Source: Planctomicrobium sp. (lineage in GTDB: Bacteria; Planctomycetota; Planctomycetia; Planctomycetales; Planctomycetaceae). From it: DNA of 6,283 nucleotides. The stretch is taken from positions 1 to 6,283 of the forward strand of contig JAJDEL010000638.1 in NCBI GenBank assembly GCA_029259835.1. The letters run 5' to 3'. The stretch's first letter is position 1; every line of letters begins with the position of its first letter. This document shows positions 1 through 6,283 of the stretch, piece by piece. The notes under the pieces were generated by a model, which saw only the letters and a list, made by a program, of their open reading frames with translations, was not told where the DNA came from and ran no database searches. The position numbers and the translations under genes are program-made.

Positions 1-1
1 C

Positions 2-1132
2 ATTCGAGTTTGGCCTGCTCACTCTCCGTTACTGAAACCGGGGTCGTTCATCTATCCCGTGAAACAACGCTGGTTTGTTACGAACACATGGTTCGACAAC
101 GAAGCGGTCGATGGAGGCACCGAAATTCTTCCAAAAATTTATTATCACAGCGGTCTGGATATCGGCGGGACGGAACATCTCACAGAAGTCATTGCAGCGA
201 CGGATGCGACTGTCGTTTCCTCCGGAATGAACATCCTTGATGGACACGCCGATGGTTCCTATGCGGAAGGAACACCCGTCGCCAAGAGGTACGATGTCGT
301 TTATCTTCAGGATGCTCGTGGTTGGTATTACAGATACAGTCATCTTGCAAAGATTGAAGAAAACATTGTCCCAGGAAGACACATCGAGAAAGGAACGCGT
401 ATCGGGTTCGTCGGGAAAGAAGGAGCCAGCGGCGGGTGGTCGCATCTGCATTTTGAAATCAAAAGCCGACAGCCTTCTGGCAAGTGGGGAACACAAGCTG
501 GGTATGCGTTTTTAAGAGAAGCGTACATCAATCAACACGATCCCAAAATTTTGGCGAATGCACGTCCAGGCCACTTTATTCGAGCGGGCGAAATTGCCAC
601 GTTGAACGGTCTCTATTCCTGGTCGAAACAAGGGCAAATAGAATCGTATGAATGGTCGTTGGAAGATGGCTCAGTCGCAACCGAAGCGATTGTTGAACAT
701 CGATATACGAGACCGGGTGTCTTCCACGAAATGCTCAAAGTGACCGATCATGCAGGGAACATCGATTACGATTTCACTGTCGTCAAAGTTGTTGATCCGA
801 GAGAACCTGACCAATACCCACCCAATATCCATGCGACATACTGGCCTTCTCTGGGGATCAAAGTAGGTGACGAAATCACGTTCAAAGTTCGTGGATTCAA
901 TTATGGTGACGATGATGACACCCCGGAAGTTTGGGACTTCGGAGATGGATCAGAACTTGTGGAGGTTCACTCAGTAGGCGGACGAAAAGATCCACACGCT
1001 AAAAACGGGTACGCTGAAACAATACATCGATACAAAGCCTCAGGGCATTACATCGTGACTGTACGTCGCAAGACGAAATCAGGGTTGCTCGCAATTGCCC
1101 GTTTACAGGTACGGGTCGGCAACGATCCTTAA
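2..1132 (+). CDS. M23 family zinc metallopeptidase with two C-terminal PKD-like domains (5'-partial)
   Basis: Family M23 enzymes are zinc endopeptidases that cut peptide bonds in peptidoglycan or in other glycine-rich peptides, outside the cytoplasm. Counting from the first complete codon, 376 residues are visible. The catalytic domain spans about residues 15-160 and has the full motif set: HSGLD (H49, D53), YSHL (H114) and HLHFE (H148, H150). H49, D53 and H150 are the expected zinc ligands. A PKD-like beta-sandwich follows at about 187-265 (YEWSLEDGS at 216-224), then a second at about 273-374 with the hallmark WDFGDGS at 311-317 and an acidic DDDD loop just before it. A GTG at 59 could be read as a start, but the frame stays open to the window edge and the upstream residues (FIYP) fit the usual beginning of an M23 domain, so the true start and any signal peptide lie outside. 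PKD domains usually mediate binding at the cell surface. The substrate cannot be told from sequence. The next gene is 157 bp downstream on the same strand. Confidence 0.9.
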   Translation: MRVWPAHSPLLKPGSFIYPVKQRWFVTNTWFDNEAVDGGTEILPKIYYHSGLDIGGTEHLTEVIAATDATVVSSGMNILDGHADGSYAEGTPVAKRYDVVYLQDARGWYYRYSHLAKIEENIVPGRHIEKGTRIGFVGKEGASGGWSHLHFEIKSRQPSGKWGTQAGYAFLREAYINQHDPKILANARPGHFIRAGEIATLNGLYSWSKQGQIESYEWSLEDGSVATEAIVEHRYTRPGVFHEMLKVTDHAGNIDYDFTVVKVVDPREPDQYPPNIHATYWPSLGIKVGDEITFKVRGFNYGDDDDTPEVWDFGDGSELVEVHSVGGRKDPHAKNGYAETIHRYKASGHYIVTVRRKTKSGLLAIARLQVRVGNDP

Positions 1133-1289
1133 AAATTGTTGAAAGCATCAAACTTTCCGTTGCACACATAGAGAATCTCATTCGAGCGGCTCTTAACATT
1201 GACTCTGCATTACGTATACGAGAGCATTGATGGCTGCTCATTGAATTGGAAAGACCCAGATGCACTTTACGACAACGAAGTGACTGAAA
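1133..1289. other. Intergenic gap between peptidase and DUF1501 genes
   Basis: No gene is supported in these 157 bp. A 5-bp hairpin (GAAAG 1141-1145, CTTTC 1153-1157, 7-nt loop) follows the peptidase stop, but it has no T-run and is too weak to call a terminator. An 8-bp palindrome CGTATACG lies at 1213-1220. TTGACT at 1199-1204 resembles a -35 box, but the matching -10 position (GAGCAT) is poor. A stop in the frame of the next gene (TGA 1281-1283) sits just before its ATG. Confidence 0.5.
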
Positions 1290-2648
1290 ATGCTTGATTT
1301 GCCTGGGATTTATGAACCTGTTTGCAACCGCCGGACAATGCTTCGCCTTGGTGGTTTAGGTGCATTAGCAGGAATTTTGAATCAATCGAAGCTTGGGTTC
1401 GCCGGGACTTCGTCGCAAAATCCGATAAAGTCCTGCATCCTGCTGATGCACTACGGTGGGCCAAGCCATCTGGACACCTGGGACATGAAGCCCTCTGCTC
1501 CGGTCGAGGTTCGAGGTGAATATCAGGCAATACAAACTTCTGTTTCCGGTCGAGTTGTCTGTGAACACATGCCGATGTGTGCAAAGATTGTGGACAAGCT
1601 GGCGGTCATCCATTCCATGTCGCACCCTATGAGTAATCACAACGCAGCGATGTATCAGGCGCTGATCGGTCGCAATCCGAGTGGGGGCAATAACGAGATT
1701 CTGGGAGCACAGCGAACCAGTGACTTTCCCAGCTACGGAAGTGTTGTGAGTTACTTGACCAGTCAGCAACGACTCTCGGCTCCAAAACTTCCCCTTGTGA
1801 ATGTCGCGTTACCGCATGTGATGAGAAATGTCGTTGACCTGCCTGGGCAGAATGCCGGATTCCTCGGCGGACAATACGATCCGCTGCAAGTGACGGCGGA
1901 CCCAAGCAATCCGAATTTTCGAGTTGAGAATCTGTCGCTGCCGACCGGAGTGAATTCAGTACGTATGGATCAACGTCGAAGATTACTCGATTCCATCGGG
2001 ACGAGTTCAGAGACCGATGCAAGTTTTGCGAAATACAGACAGAGGGCATTTGAATTGCTTCAAAGTCAAGCAGTACAAAAAGCGTTTACGATTGAAAAAG
2101 AGCCTGTAGAAGTACGAGACCGCTATGGTCGCACGCGTCTGGGGCAAAGTCTGCTTCTGGCGAGAAGGCTCGTCGAATGCGGAGTCTCATTCGTGAATGT
2201 AAATGATGGAATCTATAATGGACAAACCGCAAACTGGGACTCTCATCAATCGATCTTTCCGCGTCATAGGGAACTTCTGGCACCGGCAGACCAAGGCTTT
2301 TCGGCGCTCATAAAAGACCTCGACCAGCGCGGTCTTTTGGATTCAACCTTGGTGATCGCGATGGGAGAATTCGGTCGCTCGCCAACGATCAACGGAAACG
2401 CCGGTCGCGATCATTGGCCTGGTTGTTACAGTGTGGTCCTGGCAGGTGGAGGGATTAAGCCTGGCTCAACTTACGGTTCCTCAGACCGCATCGGAGCCAT
2501 CCCGGAAGAGAATCCTGTGACTCCTGCAGACCTCGCGGCCACTATTTTCAACCGTTTCGGCGTTGATCACAAGCAAGAACTGCACGACCCCTTCGACAGA
2601 CCCTTCCAACTCGCAGATGGGAATCCCATACGTGAACTGTTCTTATAG
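1290..2648 (+). CDS. DUF1501 family protein with twin-arginine N-terminus
   Basis: This 452-residue protein belongs to DUF1501 (PF07394), a family of unknown biochemical role that is greatly expanded in planctomycetes and grouped with the alkaline-phosphatase-like superfamily. Its length is normal for the family. The N-terminus has NRRTMLR (R14-R15) followed by a Gly/Ala/Leu-rich stretch to about residue 38, which fits a Tat signal for export of a folded protein. Family hallmarks are present: MHYGGPSHLDTWD at 53-65, a HPMSNHNAAMYQ stretch near 112-123, GEFGRSP at 359-365 and GRDHWP at 372-377, then the usual PFDRP tail. The ATG at 1290 is the first after an in-frame TGA, and MLDLPG is the way many planctomycete members begin; the ribosome site is weak (GAAG at 1277-1280). 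DUF1501 genes often sit beside DUF1549/DUF1553 cytochrome-like genes; none is in this window. The neighbours here are a peptidase and a sulfatase. Family assignment is firm; activity is unknown. Confidence 0.95.
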   Translation: MLDLPGIYEPVCNRRTMLRLGGLGALAGILNQSKLGFAGTSSQNPIKSCILLMHYGGPSHLDTWDMKPSAPVEVRGEYQAIQTSVSGRVVCEHMPMCAKIVDKLAVIHSMSHPMSNHNAAMYQALIGRNPSGGNNEILGAQRTSDFPSYGSVVSYLTSQQRLSAPKLPLVNVALPHVMRNVVDLPGQNAGFLGGQYDPLQVTADPSNPNFRVENLSLPTGVNSVRMDQRRRLLDSIGTSSETDASFAKYRQRAFELLQSQAVQKAFTIEKEPVEVRDRYGRTRLGQSLLLARRLVECGVSFVNVNDGIYNGQTANWDSHQSIFPRHRELLAPADQGFSALIKDLDQRGLLDSTLVIAMGEFGRSPTINGNAGRDHWPGCYSVVLAGGGIKPGSTYGSSDRIGAIPEENPVTPADLAATIFNRFGVDHKQELHDPFDRPFQLADGNPIRELFL

Positions 2649-2669
2649 CAGCGACTGAATCCACTCATC

Positions 2670-2715
2670 GCTGGCACGAATGTTCTTCGAATATGGTAAG
2701 TCTCTGTGTGCCAGC
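2670..2715. repeat. 8-bp perfect inverted repeat with 30-nt spacer
   Basis: GCTGGCAC at 2670-2677 is the exact reverse complement of GTGCCAGC at 2708-2715. It starts 21 bp after the DUF1501 stop and ends 86 bp before the sulfatase start. The spacer can form a small inner CGAA/TTCG stem (2677-2680 with 2686-2689), which would compete with the outer stem. No T-run follows, so this is not a classic intrinsic terminator. It could be an mRNA 3'-end structure, a protein-binding operator or chance. Confidence 0.4.
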
Positions 2716-2790
2716 ATTTGGGTTAAAAACGGCAGCAACGTTGAAACTGCTCGTGCGATCAGTCATCTTGGTTTGCAGTAGACATTCCTG

Positions 2791-2796
2791 AAAGGA
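2791..2796 (+). promoter_or_regulatory. Ribosome binding site of the sulfatase gene
   Basis: AAAGGA ends 5 nt before the ATG at 2802, a good match to the Shine-Dalgarno consensus. It fixes the start, which also places a signal peptide directly at the N-terminus. Confidence 0.7.
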
Positions 2797-2801
2797 ACGA
2801 G

Positions 2802-4643
2802 ATGTTTCGCACTTCACAATCGATCGCTGCAAATTTCTTCTCCCTGATCTTGAGCTTCACCGCGTCGCCTGTGTTGGCTGACCCGATGAATTTATTGATC
2901 ATTACTGTGGACGATATGAGTTGCGACTCGATGGGAGTCTATGGATGTCCTGTCAAAGGGACGTCTCCCCGCATGGATGAATTGGCGGCGGAGTCGCTGC
3001 GATTCGACCATGCGCATGTCGTCGTTGGGAACTGCATGCCATCACGAAACGTGATGTGGTCAGGACGCTATCCGCATAATAATGGCGTTGAAGGATTTTA
3101 TCAGGTGCCAGATGCGACGCATCCGCACCTGGTGGATGTCATGCAAAAGGCAGGTTACCTGACGGCGATTCGTGGCAAGGTTTCGCACTCGACGCCTTAT
3201 CATCCATATCACTGGGATCTCGTTCTCGACACACTTCCGGACGGAACGAAAGCACACATCAAGGATGCGAAGTCGTATGGAGTTTCTACGAAAATGGGCA
3301 TTGCAGCCGCACGAAAAGCAGACAAGCCATTCTGCATAATGATCAACATCTCCGACCCGCATAAACCGTTCTATGCTCAAGGTAAAGGCGGAGCGACGAT
3401 CCCGGATCGACATATTCCGAGCCGAGTATTTACGCCGGAGGAAATGGTGATCCCTGGCTTTTTGTTCGACGATGCTGTCGTGAAGAAGGAACTTTCGCAC
3501 TACTACTCATCCGTGAGACGGGCGGACGATTGCGTCGGGGAAGTACTCGATATTCTTGAAGCGTCAGGCGAAGCTGCGAATACGGTAACGCTGTTTCTGT
3601 CTGATCATGGAATGCCGTTGCCATTTGCGAAAACGCAGTTGTATCACCACAGTTCGCGGACACCGCTCATGGTCCGTTGGCCCAAAGCGACGAAGCCGGG
3701 TACCGTTGATACAAAGCACATGGTCTCTGCCGTTGATCTGTTGCCGACGATTCTGGATATCCTCGCCGTGCCGCATCCCGATGGAATCGATGGTCGCTCG
3801 TTCATGCCGCTGCTGAAAGGGGAGTCTCAATCTGATCGGGACTTCGTGATCAAGGAATACAATGAAAACGCCGGACGTTCGCGCGATCCGATGCGTTCGA
3901 TTCAGACGAAGGAATTCCTCTATCTCTTTAACCCTTGGTCCAATGGCGAACGTATTTTCGCAACCGCAACTTCCGGGACAAACACGTATCGCCGGATGAA
4001 AGAACTCGCTCAAACCGACAAGCAAATCCGCGCCCGACATGAACTCTACCAGCACCGAGTCGTCGAAGAACTTTACAACATCGTTGACGACCCGGACTGT
4101 CTCGTGAATTTGATTGATGATCAAAACGTGACGGCGGATCTCGACTATCTTCGCTCCAACCTTGAACTGGTGATGGTCGACACGAAAGACCACTGCCTGA
4201 AAACCTTTCGCGATCGCGACGACCCCGCTGCGATGGAAGCCTATGTCCGCGAGAAAGAAAAGGAATCCGCATCTCGTGGCAAAAGAACAAAGAGCAGGCA
4301 GCCGAATCCGAACCGCAAAGCAAATCTCAAGTTGATCGAATTCAAATTTCCCAAAATTGCAAAACTGGGAGAAGAAATCACAGTCCAGATCGATCACAAA
4401 CTGCCAAATAATCTTAACAAACAGCTACTCCACGTCACGCTTAAGCAAGGTGAGAACGGAGTCCGCGTTGAACGCAAGGTCGTGACAATTACCGGCAATG
4501 GAACCGTGAAAGTGACATTCAAAGTTCCAGCAACTATCAAAAATAATAAACTTCACTTCGCTGCGTTCGTCGGAGAAGAATTCTCAAAGAATCTTCAGCA
4601 CATTCAGTCTGAACCGGTGAATTCAACAAGAGGTCGCCAGTAA
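2802..4643 (+). CDS. Secreted type I sulfatase with extra C-terminal beta-rich domain
   Basis: This 613-residue enzyme is predicted to hydrolyse sulfate esters, or possibly N-sulfate, of an external polysaccharide. A hydrophobic stretch at about 10-25 ending VLA-D predicts signal peptidase I cleavage after A26. Catalytic features in order are: metal-binding DD at 37-38; the formylglycine site CMPSR at 78-82 (C78 converted by a sulfatase-maturating enzyme) followed by SGRYPHNNG; GKVSH at 125-129; SDPHKPF at 184-190; SDHG at 267-270; and K277. All expected active-site residues are present. The catalytic part seems to end near 470, after an ELYNIVDDP segment at 423-431. A Lys/Arg-rich linker at about 484-506 leads to an extra domain at about 507-605, probably a beta-sandwich. 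The CMPSR...HNNG pattern and the DPDC segment resemble heparan N-sulfatase (SGSH)-like planctomycete enzymes, but substrate specificity is inference. The gene lies 153 bp after DUF1501 and converges on the SLC4 gene. Confidence 0.95.
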   Translation: MFRTSQSIAANFFSLILSFTASPVLADPMNLLIITVDDMSCDSMGVYGCPVKGTSPRMDELAAESLRFDHAHVVVGNCMPSRNVMWSGRYPHNNGVEGFYQVPDATHPHLVDVMQKAGYLTAIRGKVSHSTPYHPYHWDLVLDTLPDGTKAHIKDAKSYGVSTKMGIAAARKADKPFCIMINISDPHKPFYAQGKGGATIPDRHIPSRVFTPEEMVIPGFLFDDAVVKKELSHYYSSVRRADDCVGEVLDILEASGEAANTVTLFLSDHGMPLPFAKTQLYHHSSRTPLMVRWPKATKPGTVDTKHMVSAVDLLPTILDILAVPHPDGIDGRSFMPLLKGESQSDRDFVIKEYNENAGRSRDPMRSIQTKEFLYLFNPWSNGERIFATATSGTNTYRRMKELAQTDKQIRARHELYQHRVVEELYNIVDDPDCLVNLIDDQNVTADLDYLRSNLELVMVDTKDHCLKTFRDRDDPAAMEAYVREKEKESASRGKRTKSRQPNPNRKANLKLIEFKFPKIAKLGEEITVQIDHKLPNNLNKQLLHVTLKQGENGVRVERKVVTITGNGTVKVTFKVPATIKNNKLHFAAFVGEEFSKNLQHIQSEPVNSTRGRQ

Positions 4644-4659
4644 TATTCCGCTTGACGTA

Positions 4660-4676
4660 CGGTGCCGATCGTACCG
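4660..4676 (+). terminator. Possible weak hairpin after the sulfatase gene
   Basis: CGGTGC (4660-4665) pairs with GTACCG (4671-4676) over 6 bp including one G-U, with loop CGATC. A short TTTT lies at 4683-4686. It begins 17 bp past the sulfatase stop. The stem is short and the T-run is offset, so this is a weak candidate. Confidence 0.25.
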
Positions 4677-4699
4677 CGTTGCTTTTCAATCGGAATTAT

Positions 4700-4728
4700 T
4701 TGACGTTCATAAATAACAAGAACGTCGA
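4700..4728 (+). terminator. Inverted repeat in convergent gap, candidate terminator
   Basis: TTGACGTTC (4700-4708) pairs with GAACGTCGA (4720-4728): seven perfect inner pairs, then T-G and T-A, around an 11-nt AT-rich loop. A smaller ACTC-ATT-GAGT hairpin (4728-4738) and a TTTT at 4738-4741 follow. Its position between two convergent stop codons suits a terminator for the sulfatase transcript. In the other direction the seven-pair core remains but there is no T-run, so termination of the SLC4 transcript here is less likely. Confidence 0.4.
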
Positions 4729-4748
4729 CTCATTGAGTTTTGTAAACT

Positions 4749-6283
4749 TCAACCTGCCCAGTGAGTTGCCTCGTCATCGGGTTCTTCTTCGGCATCAAGT
4801 GCAGCCAAATGTTCTGGTGCGAAGAGTCGGTCTGCCAGAAAACGAACTGGCACAAGCAATGCAATAAAGATCGGAAACAAGATACCGAGAGAACTCGTCT
4901 TGACGAACCACAGTGTGCCCAGACAGGCCAGTTGCAACAATGTAAATCCGTGGATCGTCCAGCGAGGAACACGTCGAATGTAGTGTGTGACCGGGTAAAG
5001 AGTTGGGTCCTTCAACCACAAGCTTAAACGCTCAAAGAACTGATTGCCGGACATCGACACAACTCCCATGAACAAGAACAAGCCGTACAAGACAGCCATG
5101 GGAATTGTCTTGAGCAGCGGCAGCAAAAGCAGTGAAAGTCCAATCAATAAGTGGATCGACAGACCTGTCACACGATTCTCTCGGACATGAATCACTCGGT
5201 CGCGGGCTTCTCCACCCGGTGCGACCACCTCCTCAGTCGTTGCTAAGCTACGGATATGGTTGAGTGAACGAACTGTTGCAGCGACTAGCCACGGCAGTCC
5301 GAACAACGAACAAACCGCCATTAGCAGTCCCACGACTCCGAGATCTAAATGATACGCTTCCCCTTTGTGCAATCGATGATCGGGGCTGTTTACAATTCGC
5401 GCTGTAATGTTCTGATCGAGATACACTAGCACCGTGACGAGCAACGCAGGGCCAGCTGCTGCAAATCGAACCCAGGCGGGGGCAGCCCATAAATTGACGG
5501 CCCAAGGACGACCGCTCGTGGTTCCAAAAACATCTGGTGCGGGTAGAACATCGAGGGACACTTCATGTAACCAGACGGAGACAACCGTCATGGCTCCAAG
5601 AGCAATTGCAGGGCCGAAGTCCGCAAGGAATTCGCGAATCTTCGGTCGGAGATAACTGCTTCGACGGAACCGTGAGAGACTCATGGCGATATAGAACGTA
5701 CCCAAGGCGAGAAGTAACGTAAGCAAAGCTGTATCGTGATGCTTCTTGACATCGAGATCTTCGAAAATGTGAACCAGTGACTTAATCGCTTCATAGATGA
5801 AGATGACCGAAATCAATGCTGAGAAGATTTCATCCGTGAATCGAGTGAAGTATCGCATTAAACAGCTGGCGTCGGTCACCGCGAGTATTAAAAGAAATCC
5901 AGCAGACCACAGACCGACCCATCCATAAGCCGGGAGAAAGGGTACGCCCATGTCGCTGCACAATCGAAACAAAATCGCAGTAAACACGAGCAGAGGCCCT
6001 GTTCCACCGAGAATGACAAGTGGCTGACCAGAGACGAGCGCAAAAACGACACCGCAAATTGCCGATGCCGTAATCATTTCCACTGCACCGATTTCGCCGT
6101 TTGTCTGGATAGCCATCACCCCGCCAAATGTCACCGCTGGCGCCAGGCATGCAAAGAAGAGGAACAAAATCGAACCGGCACACTTGCCATGCAGGCCATC
6201 GCGAAAATCGCTGAAGTAGTGCGGCCAGCGACGAGTCACATCCTGCCTTAACCCACCAAAAAGTTGACCGGTGTAAACCAAAC
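4749..6283 (-). CDS. SLC4-family anion/bicarbonate transporter (HCO3_cotransp), 5'-partial
   Basis: Known SLC4 proteins move bicarbonate, carbonate, chloride, borate or sulfate across the plasma membrane using a 7+7 inverted-repeat fold with 14 segments. Here 510 residues are visible, numbered from the codon at 6281-6279. Family landmarks run end to end: GQLFGGL at 5-11, RRWPHYFSDF at 17-26, ACLAPAVTFGG at 44-54, GGTGPLLVF at 92-100, FIYE at 161-164, DQNITARIVN at 289-298, YHLDL at 310-314, FGLPWLVAATVRS at 327-339, ENRVTG at 368-373 and MAVLYGLFLFMG at 395-406. Hydrophobic segments fit about 35-56, 65-83, 84-100, 118-137, 152-175, 184-202, 219-238, 272-289, 313-340, 372-411 and 443-482. The tail is acidic, with LDAEEE at 495-500. 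The first visible codon is TTG, but the frame is open to the edge and this TTG lies at the membrane-domain border, so the real start is probably outside the window. Membership is firm; the ion and mode (exchange or Na-coupled) are not. Confidence 0.95.
   Translation of the reverse strand, partial: LVYTGQLFGGLRQDVTRRWPHYFSDFRDGLHGKCAGSILFLFFACLAPAVTFGGVMAIQTNGEIGAVEMITASAICGVVFALVSGQPLVILGGTGPLLVFTAILFRLCSDMGVPFLPAYGWVGLWSAGFLLILAVTDASCLMRYFTRFTDEIFSALISVIFIYEAIKSLVHIFEDLDVKKHHDTALLTLLLALGTFYIAMSLSRFRRSSYLRPKIREFLADFGPAIALGAMTVVSVWLHEVSLDVLPAPDVFGTTSGRPWAVNLWAAPAWVRFAAAGPALLVTVLVYLDQNITARIVNSPDHRLHKGEAYHLDLGVVGLLMAVCSLFGLPWLVAATVRSLNHIRSLATTEEVVAPGGEARDRVIHVRENRVTGLSIHLLIGLSLLLLPLLKTIPMAVLYGLFLFMGVVSMSGNQFFERLSLWLKDPTLYPVTHYIRRVPRWTIHGFTLLQLACLGTLWFVKTSSLGILFPIFIALLVPVRFLADRLFAPEHLAALDAEEEPDDEATHWAG

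Noticed and set aside
59..61. GTG as the start codon of the peptidase gene
   Set aside because: The frame is open to base 2, the residues before it (FIYP) continue the typical start of an M23 domain, and no ribosome site or signal peptide is present.
29..496. 155-codon open frame on the - strand opposite the M23 domain
   Set aside because: It overlaps the catalytic domain of the M23 gene, whose motifs are intact in the + frame; no independent coding signal is visible.
1199..1226. Promoter before DUF1501: TTGACT with GAGCAT 17 bp later
   Set aside because: The -10 element matches only three of six consensus bases, and planctomycete promoters are poorly defined.
2649..2801. Remnant gene between DUF1501 and sulfatase
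   Set aside because: Translations of the gap in the frames inspected give stops or no recognisable protein; it looks like ordinary intergenic DNA apart from the inverted repeat.
3564..4397. 277-codon open frame on the - strand inside the sulfatase gene
   Set aside because: It lies wholly antisense to a well-conserved sulfatase, its translation has no recognisable motif and an erratic Arg/His/Phe-rich composition, and there is no convincing ribosome site. It is a shadow of the sulfatase codon pattern.
4652..5027. Short + strand open frames overlapping the SLC4 3' end
   Set aside because: They lie mostly antisense to the conserved C-terminal part of the transporter, with low-complexity, motif-free translations.
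6279..6281. TTG as the start codon of the SLC4 gene
   Set aside because: It is the last complete codon before the window edge and the protein already reads as the membrane-domain boundary; the start cannot be judged from this window.

Overview
The window looks like a piece of a planctomycete chromosome, probably from the Planctomycetaceae (Gimesia/Rubinisphaera-type). The argument rests on gene content: a twin-arginine DUF1501 protein, a secreted sulfatase of the type these bacteria carry in large numbers, a PKD-domain exported peptidase, mid-range GC and gaps of about 150 bp between genes. This assignment is inference; the window has no rRNA or other marker gene.

Layout. Three genes lie on the + strand. 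(1) From the left edge to 1132 is the 3' part of a gene for an M23 zinc metallopeptidase followed by two PKD-type beta-sandwich domains; its start is outside the window. (2) 1290-2648 is a complete DUF1501 protein with a twin-arginine N-terminus. (3) 2802-4643 is a complete secreted type I sulfatase with a formylglycine motif and an extra C-terminal beta-rich domain. A fourth gene points the other way. (4) From the right edge to 4749 on the - strand is most of an SLC4-family (band 3 / bicarbonate transporter) membrane protein, cut by the window at its N-terminus. The 105-bp convergent gap between genes 3 and 4 holds two hairpins that may end transcription. The 153-bp gap between genes 2 and 3 holds a long-looped 8-bp inverted repeat.

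How they may work together. Genes 1-3 all encode proteins that look exported, or that belong to exported families, and they act on or at the cell envelope or on external sulfated polymers. The DUF1501 protein and the sulfatase are both assigned to the alkaline-phosphatase-like superfamily. Gaps of 157 and 153 bp mean a tight operon is not shown. The SLC4 gene is transcribed convergently and need not be linked in function.

I see no CRISPR array, tRNA, rRNA, insertion sequence or integrase. The most noteworthy item is the SLC4 protein: it is strikingly like animal anion exchangers, and its predicted ion site combines an Asp typical of Na-coupled members with an Arg typical of the AE1-3 exchangers.
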